Shown: positions 47,152 through 58,948 of the stretch, in pieces
How the letters are laid out: each line of letters opens with the position of its first letter
How positions within the stretch are numbered: position 1 is the stretch's first letter
DNA from: Telopea speciosissima
Taxonomy: Eukaryota; Streptophyta; Magnoliopsida; Proteales; Proteaceae
NCBI RefSeq assembly: GCF_018873765.1
Contig: NC_057924.1
Coordinates: 7,564,001 to 7,628,000, forward strand
Reading direction: 5' to 3'
DNA: 64,000 bases
The notes under the pieces: generated by a model
The model's database searches: none
What the model was told of the DNA's origin: nothing
Seen by the model: the letters and a program-made list of their open reading frames with translations, nothing else
Position numbers and translations under genes: made by a program

Positions 47152-47432
47152 TAGGGGTGTCAATTAGTCGGTCCCGATCGGTTTCGTTCTAGTTTAATCG
47201 GTTGTCATCCAATTTAAGACCCAGCACCGTTTAGATAATCAGGTCTCATAGGTTAACGTTTATACCGGTTGATTGATTACGGCCCATAATTGGACTAATC
47301 GATCCATATACAGGCAAATAGGGACTACAATCAAACACCAAGAACAACCAAATTAGTATTGGAACCGATTGGTCCAGTTTTGGGCTTCAACCAATCGGAC
47401 CTACCAATGCAGGCCAGCTTTTGACAACCCTA
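47152..47432. mobile_element. Probable hAT-like small element, 281 bp
   Basis: TAGGGGTGTCAA at the left and TTGACAACCCTA at the right are the same ends as the 43282 element. The interior has gatcggtt/accgatt words. The flanks cactgtcg and agtgttgg are not convincing duplicates. Confidence 0.6.
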
Positions 47433-47774
47433 AGTGTTGGGAGTGGTAATTGAGCCCGGGTCAATGACAGAGTTAGGGGCTTAGGGGTAGGCCCAATGGT
47501 TCAAGAGTTGGGCCAAGCTGGCTTAGGGCATCCAATTACTTCGTTGATGGCTAATGGGAATCTTGATTGCAGTGATATTGGGGCTATGCCACACACAAAA
47601 CGATTTGGGAAAATTTTCTTTGGGGAACAAAACAACCGCCCCACCCCAAAGATGCCAGTTTGTGCTCTCATTGGCCGCCGCGCTTGGATGGTCCCTGCAC
47701 TCCCCCATAGAGAATGCTCCCCCAAACGATTTAGTTTCAATTAGTCATGAATATAATTAAATATAAGGAAGTAG
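47433..47774. other. No gene; GC-rich repeat
   Basis: 47590-47725 holds ggggaacaaaacaaccgccc, cattggccgccgcg and ccatagagaatgctccccca. It resembles the GC-rich family at 1825 and a neighbour at 47960-48040. Frames on both strands lack motifs. Confidence 0.45.
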
Positions 47775-47930
47775 TTTTCTGTCTAGGAGTTTGGCTTAAC
47801 CAGTACTTCCCATGTGTCTATCTCTTTCATCTTCAAAACAAGGGGATAGAGGTGTCTTTTCAAATGGGGAGGAGAGAGATAGACTTGTGGCACTGTTGGC
47901 ATAGGCCACATTCCTGGACGGAGAACTTTC
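47775..47930. mobile_element. Foldback MITE family C, copy 2
   Basis: tttctgtctaggagtttggc and cccatgtgtctatctct pair with agagatagacttgtgg and ggccacattcctggacggag. Order and size match 20981-21127. Confidence 0.8.
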
Positions 47931-48041
47931 TCCCTAAATATAATTAGAAAAAAGGAACATGTTCCATATGGGGGCACGCGAGGACGTACACTTTCACTGG
48001 CTGTCGCGCGCGTGAACCTCCACTCCCCACAGAGAATGCAA

Positions 48042-48345
48042 TAGAGGTGCAAATTTGGCCCTATTGGCCCAAACCCACCCTGGGCCTGAACAGGTCCTGG
48101 GTTGAGATATCTTGACCTTGAAGGTGGGTCAAGGTTGAAAATTTCTAACCCTGAGTCAAGGTCGGGTCTAGCCAAGGTTGAGGCCCAGTCCAGCCCATGC
48201 ATCTCCCTTCCCCCTCCCCATGATCAGGGTCAGCCCAGCCCAACAAGGTTGGATTTTTCAAGCCCTCAAGGTCAGGTCGGGTCTGAGCCTAGCCAAGGGG
48301 AGTCAGGGTTGGGCTTGGGTTTTATAAAGCCCGGCCCAACCCAAC
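48042..48345. repeat. Small element of TAGGGGTGCAA type, copy 1
   Basis: It starts tagaggtgcaaatttggccc and is followed by ttggcccaaacccaccctgg, gaacaggtcctgggttgaga and ccctgagtcaaggtcgggtc. The start and order match 48930 onwards. The right end near 48340 (cccggcccaacccaacc) is poorly defined. Confidence 0.6.
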
Positions 48346-48929
48346 CATAGAACGCGGTGCCTTAAAAAAACTCATTAAATTCCTCGATAACTCAAAACGC
48401 GTCAGAGACTTTGCCTACGTTCGTTCCTTAGGCTATCTTGATATCATTTTTCTTTTTGATTTTTGCCAATTTAACATAAATCATTAATGAAAATCATTTT
48501 TTAACAAAACATAAAAATGGTTTGGTAACCAATAGACATAAAATGGTTTTTTTGAAGAAATTGGTTTGGCATTCCTATGTACAAAATGGTTTTTTGAAAA
48601 AAAGGGTTAAGAGATGTTCCCTTCACCCACCTTCTTTATAACTCCTTCAGCTCCCCAAGCCCTTTGAGATAAATTGCAAAGCATAAAAATCATATTCATG
48701 GATGAATGGATTAGAGATGGATTTGTACAGTAGAACATTGATAAGGGAGTGAATAGAGACCCGAGATGAGGGATTTATGGGAATGGAGTTCTACAGTTGT
48801 GGTGTTCATCCCTCTCCCTCCCTCTAATTTTTTTTTTCTCCACTGTAAAATCACCCAACCGGTTTGTATCGCTTTTTTTATATTCAATTTTTCCACTTCC
48901 TCTTCTTCTTCTTTGACCACCGCCCCATC

Positions 48930-49326
48930 TAGGGGTGCAAGTTTGGCCCTGTTGACCCAAACCCGCCCTCAGCCCGAACAGGGCTTGGGCTAAAGATTTC
49001 TAGCCCTGAGGGGCGGGTTAGGGTCAGAAATGCTTGGCCCTGAGTCAAGGTCGTGTCGAGTCCGGGTTGAGGCCTCGGGGGCGGCCCGACCCTGATTTTG
49101 GCCCTGATTTTTTAACCTGATCTTGGCCCTAATCTTGGTCTTGATCTTGACCCTGATTTTGACCCTGATCTTAGCCTTGATTTTGGCCTTGATCTTGGCC
49201 CTGATTTTGACCCTGATCTTGGCCCTCATTTTGACCCTGATCTTGACCTTGATCTTTGCCCTGATTTTGACCCTGGTCTTGGCCCTGATGATGACCCCTG
49301 ATCTAGACCCTGATTTTGACCCTGAT
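48930..49326. repeat. Related small element grown into a 12-bp minisatellite
   Basis: It starts TAGGGGTGCAA like the hAT-type ends. The first 160 bp match the copy at 48042. From about 49090 to 49325 it becomes a tandem array of 12-bp words (ttgaccctgatc, ttggccctgatt and variants), about twenty units. Because 12 is divisible by 3, both strands stay open; the minus strand reads as K-I-(R/K)-(V/A) repeats. I see no reason to think it is translated. Confidence 0.85.
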
Positions 49327-49983
49327 TATGTATAACAATAATATGATATTCTATTATATAAGAAATTATTAATGTAACAAATAACAACTAATAAGGGTTC
49401 ATAAATTAGACTTTTAAGTACATTATATACATTATATAAATAATATAATATATATATTATATGGAGACAATTATTCCAACATGCAAATGCAAAGCAAAAT
49501 CAGTACATCACAATGCAAAACAAAAACCAAATTAATTCTTAGATGGAGACAATTATTTCGATGCAAAATATTTTGTCAAAAAACCTTCCCGCAAGGCTGC
49601 AATTAGGGCTATCCAGCCTTTGTATTTTGTTGCCCTTTTTTGTTTCAATAATTTTTTTTTCAATTAAAGAATGGAAAGTGGAATAGTGGATGATCCCATG
49701 AATCTCACACACAAAAAATCTGTACGGCTGCACTTCATCAAATGGACATAAACCTTTTAAAAAAATAGTAATTATTGAAACTTTAAATTTAAAGCATAGC
49801 TGAAAAATCGGGTTTTGACTTGGGGCGAGTCACCCAAGTCGAGTCAAATAAGACTCGGTATTTTACCTGAGTCATTAACTCAGCAAACGACCAACAACAA
49901 CGAGGGTCAATAAATTGTTCAAGTCATATAATGTTATAAATATAATCATATTTATAACATTAAAAAATAAAAAATGTGACTCA
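49327..49983. other. No gene; AT-rich DNA
   Basis: atatatatta-type DNA near 49430-49465, and a fragment of gggcgagtcacccaagtcga/gactcgg-type repeat near 49825-49880. The edge of a retrotransposon LTR begins at 49984. Confidence 0.5.
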
Positions 49984-50579
49984 AGGAGATAGGAGAGAGA
50001 ATTTGAGAAGAAGTGGGAGAGAGAAGAGATACAATCCAAAGAGATACAATCCGAATTTACCAAAATAAAAGAGATACAATCCGGGAGAGAATCCGAGAGA
50101 GTTTAGGAGAGAGATTAGAGAGAAAAGATATTTTTCTCTTTTTTTTTTATTATTTTTTTTATCCTAATTTTCAACTTCACCAAGAATCGTTTTTGGGCCA
50201 TATCTTTTTATCCTGGGTCCAGATGGAACTAACCCGAGAATTAAAGTTACACCATTTTAAATTCCAGACGATATGAGCCCAATATCCAATATTTTTTGAA
50301 AGATTCCTAATTTACCAAAATTACCCTTATGCTCTTATGCTTGATTTTTTTCTCTTTCCTCTCCTTCTTCTTCTCTGAACTCGTATCGACTCGCTCTGGT
50401 CTTCAACTTCTATCTTCATTGAATCTTCTTTTTTTCGACTCTTTTAGCTTTATTACTCCACTTCTACTAAAATTATCCTAAAACCTAAAAACACAGAAAA
50501 ATACTTCGAGTAGCTCCATAAAATGTGAGTAAAATGTATGCTTATGATCCTAAGATTTCACACATTACTGTGCTCATCA
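49984..50579 (-). repeat. Truncated 3' LTR of the gag-protease element
   Basis: Matches 55791-56375 almost throughout (gagagaatttgagaagaagt ... ttactgtgctcatca). It keeps the LTR's starting part (minus-strand TGATGAGCAC) but lacks about 1.07 kb of its far part, replaced by unrelated AT-rich DNA. It has an extra copy of agagatacaatcc. Confidence 0.88.
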
Positions 50580-50594
50580 GATTTCCCCACACTT
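50580..50594 (-). promoter_or_regulatory. Polypurine tract next to 3' LTR
   Basis: The minus strand reads aagtgtggggaaatc directly before the LTR start TGATGAG. A G/A-rich tract in this position primes plus-strand DNA synthesis in LTR retrotransposons. Confidence 0.8.
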
Positions 50595-51837
50595 AGACTT
50601 TGCTAGTCCTCGAGTAAAGCAAAAAGACAAACTAACCTAGAATGCAACAAAAAAAAAAAACCTAACACACTTTCGTAGGAATCACGATTGTACTTAGCAC
50701 GTGCAACAAGCCTTTAAACCCCTAGGTTACCCCTAGTGGACGAGTTGTGTCTCGTGAGTGTTTACAGTGAATATACACACAAAATTCAATTTGTAAATCC
50801 ATACTATGGCCAAGATAAAGAATGCAGCCGCTCCAAATAATCTACTTTGAAATTTTCTAGATATTCCCCCACACTTGAACTTTATTATCCCACTCTGAGT
50901 TGGAGAACTATCATACATCTAACTTAGGGAGGTTTGGGGTAGGGTGAGTCACACTGCTTTCCTTCAAGATTAGATCGAGTAGGTCATCTAGGCTACAAAA
51001 GATTTCAGCTCAAAACCTTGGTGGAACCTTTAAACAGATGCACAATTTCAATTTCACTTTGATTTTACTTGCCATATTTTTCCAAGTATTGAACTCAAGT
51101 TTCCCTCCACTACAATTGGCTTGAATGATATGCAGGGCTTGCACCAGACACCCAAGTTACTAAGTAGTGTTGGAATAGATTCTCAGTGCATATATCATTT
51201 GATTGCCACATTGTGGCTTTAGACATTGATGCAATATGAGTTCAAACTTCTTTTTTTTTTTCAGCACACATTACTCCAATCCGTGCAATGTCTTGACTTC
51301 TTAAGCTTTCTAGGTGGCTCTTGTAGCGAGCTTTAGGCCAATTACTCTCAAACCAGACGGCTTTAAGGAATTAGGTGTAAAACACCCCTCGGGCTTACTT
51401 ACTCAAACCAAATAGGCTACAAGCTAAGACTGGATCAAAGAGTAAATAATTTTTTTTTTCTTGGCAATCAACTATATCATGCAAGTGTATCATGGTTCAA
51501 CCTTAGCACCTAGCCAAAACTCGTGTAAACAGAATGACTAACAAAATCGACTCTCTCAATAGATAGTGTACTTTCAAAGAATTTAAAATCCCTTTGATTG
51601 GTATATTCCAATTCCCTCCTCAGTGCGGAATTTTTTATTACTTCAAAGTGTAGGGTATTTTGGATGCTCTCAAAGTCTTTCAGAAAAGTAAACTAAAGAG
51701 GCTACACACTCGCTCTCAAACCAAAGTAAAGACTACAATTCGATGAAATCCCCCCTATACTTAAATGATGCAGTGTCCTCAATACATGAAAAAAAAATAA
51801 AAATAAGGACAAAGAAGAGGGGGCGTACCGGATATGA
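50595..51837 (-). other. Non-coding 3' internal region of the retroelement
   Basis: 1.2 kb between the protease end and the polypurine tract, with no long frame on either strand. In a full element several kilobases of pol would lie here. A c-rich word set (ctcaaaccag..., tactcaaaccaa) may be a remnant, but I could not see any polymerase motif. Confidence 0.6.
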
Positions 51838-54475
51838 TCATGGTGGCTCAAAATAAGGAGGTGCATGGAAATCCATGACCTTATAAGAATGTGGTGAAGA
51901 AAGTGGCATGAGAGAGGAATTAAAAGATGTGCTATACATTGTAGAGTGTGTACCCTTACCTGGATCAAATATTATAGGGCCTCCATTGTGTTGTTGGGAC
52001 AACACCTTTTGTTCCTTTTCAAGCGGTTCCACTGGTGGTGACTTGGGAAGAGAAGTAGACAGATTACCATCTGGCTCAACAGGTGGTGGCTTGGTCCACA
52101 ATTTAGAAGGCTCTCTCCCATACTTGGATTGAGGCAAGTCCTCTAGACATTGATTAATACATGTGTTAAGAGTAGTTGCAACCAAATCAGGTGGTTCAAA
52201 AATTAGATGCACGTCTTCATCTAAGCATGGTTGCTTTTCCAATCGAAAGACATTAAAATCACGAGATGCATTCCCAAAAGACAGCCTCATCAGACCATTC
52301 CTACAATTGATCAGAGCATTTCTAGTAGCTAAGAAAGGTCTACCAAGGATAATTGGGATTTGACCTTTGATATTGGTCACAGGTTGGGTATCTAGGACTT
52401 TGAAATCCACAGAAAAAAATAATTCCCCAACCTTTAATAACATATCCTCAATTACTCCCTTGGGAGTCTTGACTGATCTATCTGCCAATTGTAATGTGAT
52501 AGATGTAGGCTTAAGGTCTCCTAACCCCAATTGTTGGTACACTGAATATGGCAATAAATTGGCACTAGCTCCTAGATCAAGAAGGGCATGGTCAATTCTA
52601 GTGTTACCAATCATACATGAGATAGTTGAGCAACCAGGATCCTTATACTTAGCCACTATCTGTTGTGACAGAACTAAGCTCACGTTGGCAGTCAGGAAGG
52701 CTTTCTTAGGTACATTGGTTTTCCTTTTCTGAATACACAAGTCCTTAAGGACTTTTGCATAGGTAGGAACCTGGGAAATAGCATCTAAAAGAGGGATGTT
52801 AACTTGCACATTTTTTTAAGACATTTAAAACTTTTTCAATTATTGCATCCTTCTTGTTGCTTTTAAGCCTATTAGGAAATGGAGCCTTCGGGACATAAGT
52901 CTTCTCAGGTGGCTCTTCATGTTTCTCTTCATTAACCACTATAGGTTCATCAGACGAACCTTGGATAGGGGGCTGGTCATTCACAACTATAGGAGGGTTA
53001 TGTGGGACACTTACAATGGGTGGTGGATGGGGGACATTCACAACATCAACAGGAGGCTCAGAAGTTATAGGAGTTGGTTGAATTGGAACCTCTTGTTGGT
53101 ACTCATGTCTACTCCTCAGAGCATATATGGCATTACATTGACTAGAGGGTTCTGAGTGGTGTGGACTCTGATGGATAGAGTTCAATTGAGTGTGAGGTGG
53201 ATGGGGTACAGAGGTCCTAGGGTTCGGATCTGGTTGGCTCGGCATCTTACCCTTTTTCCTTTCATGGAGGGCATTGGTCAGTTGAGAGATTTGCCTCTCC
53301 ATGTTATGTTGGTTGGTCATGAATGTGCTCATGAGAAGCTCCATACTCTTCTCAAGAGAATTTAACCTGGTAGACTCATCACTATTTTTCAAAAATTCAG
53401 GTGGTTGTTGATTCATCATTGGGGTTGGTGGTGTGGGTTGGAGATTATTGGGAGGGGAGACAAATCTAGGGTTAGTCTGTTAGGGAGCAAACTGACCTTG
53501 GATTGGAGGCTGGAATGTAGATGGACCAACTTGATTGGGGCCCTGGTTCCATGAGAAGTTAGGGTGATTTCTCCACCCAGGGTTATAGGTTTCACTATAA
53601 GGATTGTTCATTACATGCACACTCTTATAGCTTTCATGCCAACTAGACCTATTAGGGCACTCATCCATCACATGTGATGAGGATTGGTATTCACTACACA
53701 AAGGGAGGGTCTGACAAACCTGATTTATCGGAGAAGGTCCCTTGGTCACTGTGGCTTCCAATCTTCTAATAATACTGTCCAACTAAGCCTCTTTGGCTAT
53801 AGTTCCCTCTACCAAAAATCCCTTATCGGAGTTTTCATTTTCTTGAGTGGATTCCCACTCTCTGGTCTTGTCTGCTAAGTCAACCAAAAACTCCCAAGCT
53901 TGATTTTCATCGGTGAATGATGTGAATCCAGTTGGGCACATGGATTCCACCAACTACTTGGTTTGATAATCTATACTCTCATAAATGATTTGGCACAGAT
54001 GCCAAGTATCTAGGCCATGGTGAGGACACACTTGAAGAAGGTTGTTGAATCACTCCATGAATTTGGAGAAGGATTCATTTGGTCTATGTCTGAACTGCAG
54101 AATATCATTCCTAATCCTATTGGTCTTATGCAAGGGAAAGAACTTCTTTAGGAAGACAATTGTAAATTGATCCCATGTAGTTATTGAGTCTCTAGGCAAA
54201 CCATAGAGCCACTTTTTAGCATGGTCCTTAAGTGCAAAGGTGATGAATCTAAACTTAACCGCATCATCAGTCAATTGTTGCATCTTAATGAGCACACATA
54301 CCTCCTCAAACTCCCTAAGAAACAAATATGCATCTTCATTAGCTACCCCATGAAAGTGGGGCAACTTATTAATGAAATTAGATTTAAGCTCATAATTGTT
54401 TCCTTGGGCGACGGGTAAGCTAATGCATGAGGGTTGTGCAGCCCATACGGGATAAAAGCGGTCCCTAAGGGTCAT
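51838..54475 (-). pseudogene. gag-protease of the Athila/Tat-type element, broken
   Basis: From the 54475 ATG, gag reads through FHGVANEDAYLFLREFEEVC, KDHAKKWLYGL and FPLHKTNRIRNDI, as in plant Ty3/gypsy capsid. In-frame stops interrupt it at about 54050, 53783 and 53480. A Cys-rich stretch (CSEYQSSSHVMDECPN) resembles the nucleic-acid-binding finger. The gag frame ends at 52799; the protease frame (52809 on) is offset by one, at an A-run, so one indel separates them. The protease has ALLDLGASANLLPYSVYQ: the catalytic D-S/T-G-A is D-L-G-A, as is common in this lineage. It ends with IPIILGRPFLATRNALI and further residues. These stops and the shift make it unable to give a full polyprotein. I describe it as is and do not restore it. 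Confidence 0.88.
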
Positions 54476-54692
54476 AGGTTACCTCTCTCCTTCCTCAACC
54501 ATGGTTGGAATCTCAACTCATTCTATCTGGTTCTTAGAATTCCTCACTCAAACAAGCATACAAAAGCCATAATCCAAAATTAGGGCACTCCTCAAAGCTC
54601 TTTTTTTTTTGAATTTTTTTTTGAATTTTTTTAAAACTTTTTATTAAAAATACTACGAATCAATTAAAATTGAAAATTAAACAAGCGTCATC

Positions 54693-54710
54693 TCCCCGGC
54701 AACGGCGCCA
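54693..54710 (-). other. tRNA-Asp primer-binding site
   Basis: The minus strand reads TGGCGCCGTTGCCGGGGA, complementary to the 3' end of plant tRNA-Asp. It begins 6 bases after the 5' LTR end, as is typical for Athila/Tat elements. Confidence 0.9.
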
Positions 54711-54716
54711 AAAACT

Positions 54717-56375
54717 TGTTTGAGTTTAAAACAATACTGCAAGCGTATGGGTCAATCATAGCTATGGGTCAAACACGAGGTGGTCAACCTTGAATAAATT
54801 TCCAATTTTAATTAAGGCGAAGTGTACAACTTACCAAATATGGAAGCAACCTATATATGGAAACTACCAATTATGAAAACTAGCAAATATAGAAGCAACT
54901 AAATTACCAAAAATAACAAATTAAAAATAGAAACTAGGGCAACCGCTAAGGGAATGGATGAATTAAAAGTAAGAAAGTTACTTGGGAATGGGTTCCACCA
55001 TGAGAATTAGGGCAGATCAATGACTAGCATATTAGGGCAAAGCATGCATACGGCCTAGGTCTATAAGATATGCGGCACGGCTCATATACGGCTAACATAT
55101 CCTATGAAAATAGTGCTCATACAACATACAATGTAAATAAAAAATACATGAACATAATGGTGTCACAATGGATACGGCTAACAAACATGTATATAGTTCC
55201 CCTTGGAATGACATACAAGCTGTGGGCGGCCATCCATTGTAAGTCCAATATTGATCATGTCCATTAATCACATAGACAATGCAAGGCATCAATTCTTCCT
55301 TCTCTCATGTTTTCACCCACTCCCAAGAGGAGAGGTTTAGCTAGCCATGAAAGCAATGAAACGGCAAGGAAGGATTGATGGAGAAAAAGACATGAAAATT
55401 ACTAAAACTAAAATTTATAAGAAGAAGAACTTAGCTGATTCGAATAACTCCAATGAAGATGATTCTGTCACTTGAAGCCGCATCCAATATTAAAGAACAA
55501 ATTACCAAAGTAGGGATGGGGAAATAAAAATTATCCTAACAATGATTCTAAAAATTAAAATTACCTATGATAACCTAATTATATAAGATCTAAAAACTAA
55601 AATAAAAAGAAGAAGATGAGAGATCGGGTATAACGAAGAGGAACGGCACTACTGCTGCTATTATCATTCTAGAATAGAAAATTAAAACTGAAAAAGAAAA
55701 CAAAGGACTGAAGGGAGAGAGGGCGGCTGGAGGGCGGTCAAGATGGATGTTATATGGGGAGAGAGAGAGAGCTCGTGAAAAACAATGGGTAGGAGATAGG
55801 AGAGAGAATTTGAGAAGAAGTGGGAGAGAGAAGAGATACAATCCGAATTTACCAAAATAAAAGAGATACAATCCGAGAGAGAATCCGAGAGAGTTTAGGA
55901 GAGAGATTAGAGAGAAAAGATATTTTTCTCTTTTTTTTTTATTATATTTTTTATCCTAAATTCCAACTTCACTAAGAATCGTTTTTGGGCTATATCTTTT
56001 TATCCTGGGTCCAGATGGAACTAACCCGAGAATTAAAGTTGCACCATTTTAAATTCCAGACGATATGAGCCTAATATCCAATATTTTCTAAAAGATTTCT
56101 CATTTACCAAAATTACCCTTATGCCCTTATGCTTGCTTTTTTTCTCTTTCCTCCCCTTCTTCTTCTTCTCTCAACTCGTATCGACTCGCTCTGGTCTTCA
56201 ACTTCTATCTTCATTGAATCTTCTTTTTTTTTGGCTCTTTTAGCTTTATTACTCCACTTCTACTAAAATTATCCTAAAACCTGAAAACACAGAAAAATAC
56301 CTCGAGTAGCTCCGTAAAATGTGAGTAAAATGCATGCTTATGATCCTAAGATTTCACACATTACTGTGCTCATCA
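54717..56375 (-). repeat. 5' LTR of the gag-protease element, 1659 bp
   Basis: Bounded by TG (54717) and CA (56375) on the plus strand, i.e. TGATGAGCAC ... CTCAAACA on the minus strand. The last 585 bp match the partial LTR at 49984-50579. The start also matches the plus-strand LTR at 62904. Confidence 0.85.
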
Positions 56376-56463
56376 ATGCCCACATAAGGTGGAAACACTA
56401 AGCCCCTAAGTGTAAAATTCAATTCTACTGAAGATTCCATTCTCTGGGCGATTCTCTGGACGT

Positions 56464-58000
56464 TTGGCCCCATCGCCCAATGCATCGCCCAGAGAATCGG
56501 GGCCCAGGCTATTTCTGTCCGAGAGCTATCATTTTCACTTTATTTTCAATCCTAAGTCTCCCAAACCTCTAGGGCAGAGCTCCAAGGGCTTCCTTAACAA
56601 TTTCTACATCAAATCCACGTGTTTTCAAGGGTCCCCCGCGCACCTAATCGAATCTAGGGTATATATGTTTCTCACACTTTTCTCCTATTTTAGACTGTTG
56701 TACACAATGTTCTTGTCTTTTTGGTTTAAAAATACAGATTTTTGTGCCCTAATTTTGTTTTTATTCTCTCTTCTTGCTTGCAGCACCATGTCCGCAAGTG
56801 GTAGGCATAGCGCGACAAGGAAGGCAGTGACCCGCAAGTGGATGCGGTCTGATCCCGCACCTTCTTCACCATCTACAATACCCACTGCCTCACCAGGAGA
56901 GGATTCCTCGTCCGAGGAACCGGAGTTCGATCGCTTTTGGTTCTCTAGGTTGGAGCACTCAAAAGGACTGGGCAAAATTTAAGTCCAATAACATAGTAAA
57001 TGGGAGGATGGTGCAGGTGGATGACTTCCACCAATACGGGTTGTATGCTAGGTTTAATGCCCTAGGCTGGGCATCGATGCTGTCACCCACATAGCCATGT
57101 TACCCAAACCTGGTTTGGTACTTTTACTGCAACCTTGTACCAGCCTCTGGGGTGCAAGGATTTGGGCTAGAGAGCTTGGTGAAGGGAGTTGACATGAGGT
57201 TCACCCCTGCCATCTTGGCAGAGATATTGGGACTGCTCAACATAGGCGCTAGATGCTATTACAAGCCTCGGGTGGATATCTCTGATATGTTTTCTTCGGA
57301 GACCAGGAGGATAGTGTTCAAGGCAATAACTAGGTCGGATGGGATTCCAAAATCTGAGGCTGACTACAAGCCTACACCTAGGATCATTAGCGGATGCATC
57401 TCCTGCAATATTTATCCGAAGGGCGGTAACCGGGGTAGTATTTCTATGCTCTGGGCTTACATTACTTATTGTCTGTTGGGGGCAGGTAAGGGGGGTCCGG
57501 TGATCAACCTCCCATATTTGCTGGTGCAGGTGATGCTCTATCACACTCAGAACCTGTCTAATGGGAACCTACACTATGGGAAGTTCCTAACCCTGGTGTT
57601 TTAGCATTTTGGAGTTCCTCTAGCTGGAGAGTATACAGATGGGGACAAGTCAAGACCCATTAGCAAGACCTCAATTCAAAAGATGAACATGCAAGGGGAG
57701 CCTGAGAGCGATCCTGAGTGTGGAGAGGAGATGGAGATGGAGCAGGAGCAAGAGCAGGAGGTTAGTTTAGATGAGCAGGGTGGTCCAGAGGGTATTGGGG
57801 CACAGTTTGTAGATCTGCCCTCCTATGAGCCGACCGGTCCTACCAGTTCCCAGGTGCCGGAGTCCTATGGGTGGTCCGATATGATGGCACAGTTTCAGGG
57901 CCTCCGCACCCAGCTTACACAGATGTTGATGCGGATGGATCAGTGCTTTACTTCCCTGGAGGGAAGAGTAGGTTCTGTGGAGCAGCGCTTAGACTTCTAG
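56464..58000 (+). pseudogene. Degenerate retrotransposon ORF (plant transposon protein type)
   Basis: From the ATG at 56788 the reading is MSASGRHSATRKAVTRKW, then SSEEPEFDRFWF. After a frameshift near 56965 it continues KSNNIVNGRMVQVDDFHQYG and, after a stop at about 57092, GLESLVKGVDMRFTPAIL and LWAYITYCLLGAGKGGPVIN. A stop at 57602 precedes HFGVPLAGEYTDGDKS and an acidic, Gln/Glu-rich tail ending at 58000. The EPEFDRxxF opening and the short aromatic middle are typical of a widespread plant retroelement protein of unknown role. At least two stops and one frameshift make it non-functional. It is on the opposite strand to the gag-protease element and directly adjoins its LTR. Confidence 0.75.
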
Positions 58001-58374
58001 GACTCCTACTATCGCATCAACTCCCGTCAGACTCAACCTTTGCTGAGCGACATACCTCCCCAGGAGTAGCCTTCCAGCACGAGTTTATCTTAGCTTGACT
58101 TGATGTAGTTCACCCTTTTTTTTTTTTTATCATGGTTTATGTAATTTTTCTTTTTTCTTTTTTTTTTTTTTGTTCCAGTAGATGTAATTAGAAGTAGTAC
58201 TTCCATTGAAATTTTATATAGTGGCTTCGGCCACAATTAACTTTATTAATGTTCAATGTGTGTGTTTGTCTTTTATTTATATTTACCCCCTATAGCTTTT
58301 AATTATTGCATGTTTTATTTTCTTGCAATTTATTATTCCTATTCCGCTGTCTGTGAATGTAGAAAGAGCTTCTC
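58001..58374 (+). other. 3' part of the degenerate element; no gene
   Basis: T-runs at 58117-58128 and 58150-58171, and tatatagtggcttcggccac at 58216. No frame. It is followed by the primer site of a minus-strand LTR block. Confidence 0.5.
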
Positions 58375-58386
58375 GCTCTGATATCA
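58375..58386 (-). other. Initiator-Met-type primer-binding site
   Basis: The minus strand reads TGATATCAGAGC, one base different from the usual TGGTATCAGAGC of plant retroelements. It lies five bases past an LTR end (gtgtggca). Confidence 0.6.
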
Positions 58387-58814
58387 AGCTCTGCCACACC
58401 CCAAACCACCCCCTAGGAGGATTAGGTAGGTGACCCGAATTGCATGTAAGCAATCCGCCAAATCGCATGGATCTAGAAGCAGTTAATCCATTCATAGACA
58501 TACACATCCACCATAACACATCATATGATACTCAGAGTGCTGAGGAAACTATAATTTCATTAAAACATTTTAAAAGTAAAGTAGTACAGAAAATGATAAT
58601 ATGTACAATACTATCTTTGATCATTCCCTCACTCACACTCACAGATAAAACAGTAAAACCTATATCTACCATATACAAGAAATATATACAGGGCAAAGTA
58701 ACCTGAGCCCCAAAAAAAAGAAAGCTAAAAGTAGAAACGGGGAAAAACTCCTGTCAAAAATAAAAAGGAGTCCCCAAGACAAAAAGCATCAACAACACCC
58801 TTCACGGGTCATCT

Positions 58815-58948
58815 TCAATAGTCACTAAGAACACTCGCACCATCGATATGACCTCCGTCTGGGTCCACACCAATATAGTCATAACCACCATAGCTCTCCT
58901 CCGGGTAATAAGCCTCCCCGCCACAGTGACATCCACCTACAGAATCAT
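58815..58948 (-). other. Short open exon-like frame inside the LTR-like block
   Basis: After an acceptor-like tctctgttag, the minus strand reads DSVGGCHCGGEAYYPEESYG, then GYDYIGVDPDGGHIDGASVL and SDY with a stop: 43 residues, acidic and Gly/Tyr-rich. No partner exon was proven. An ATG-started frame with MNRQTPARTEPATEPV lies on the same strand at the far end (62900-62840) and is followed by a donor-like gtgagt. A spliced product is possible but unproven. Confidence 0.3.

Larger units (their letters stand above)
49984..56375 (-). mobile_element. Ty3/gypsy Athila/Tat-type retrotransposon lacking pol
   Basis: The element is read on the minus strand: 5' LTR 56375-54717 (1659 bp, TG..CA), a tRNA-Asp primer site at 54710-54693, a gag-protease frame at 54475-51838, a non-coding stretch, a polypurine tract at 50594-50580, then a truncated 3' LTR at 50579-49984. 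The internal part is only about 4.1 kb. No reverse transcriptase, RNase H or integrase motif is visible. The two LTR parts align along about 590 bp with roughly twenty differences by eye and small indels, so insertion was not very recent. Target duplications cannot be tested because the 3' LTR's outer end is missing. The primer site and the protease type point to the Athila/Tat branch. Confidence 0.88.

Noticed and set aside
48990..49335. Long frames in a 12-bp repeat (Lys/Ile-rich or Leu/Ile-rich proteins)
   Set aside because: A repeat length divisible by three keeps frames open on both strands; there is no start context or family match.
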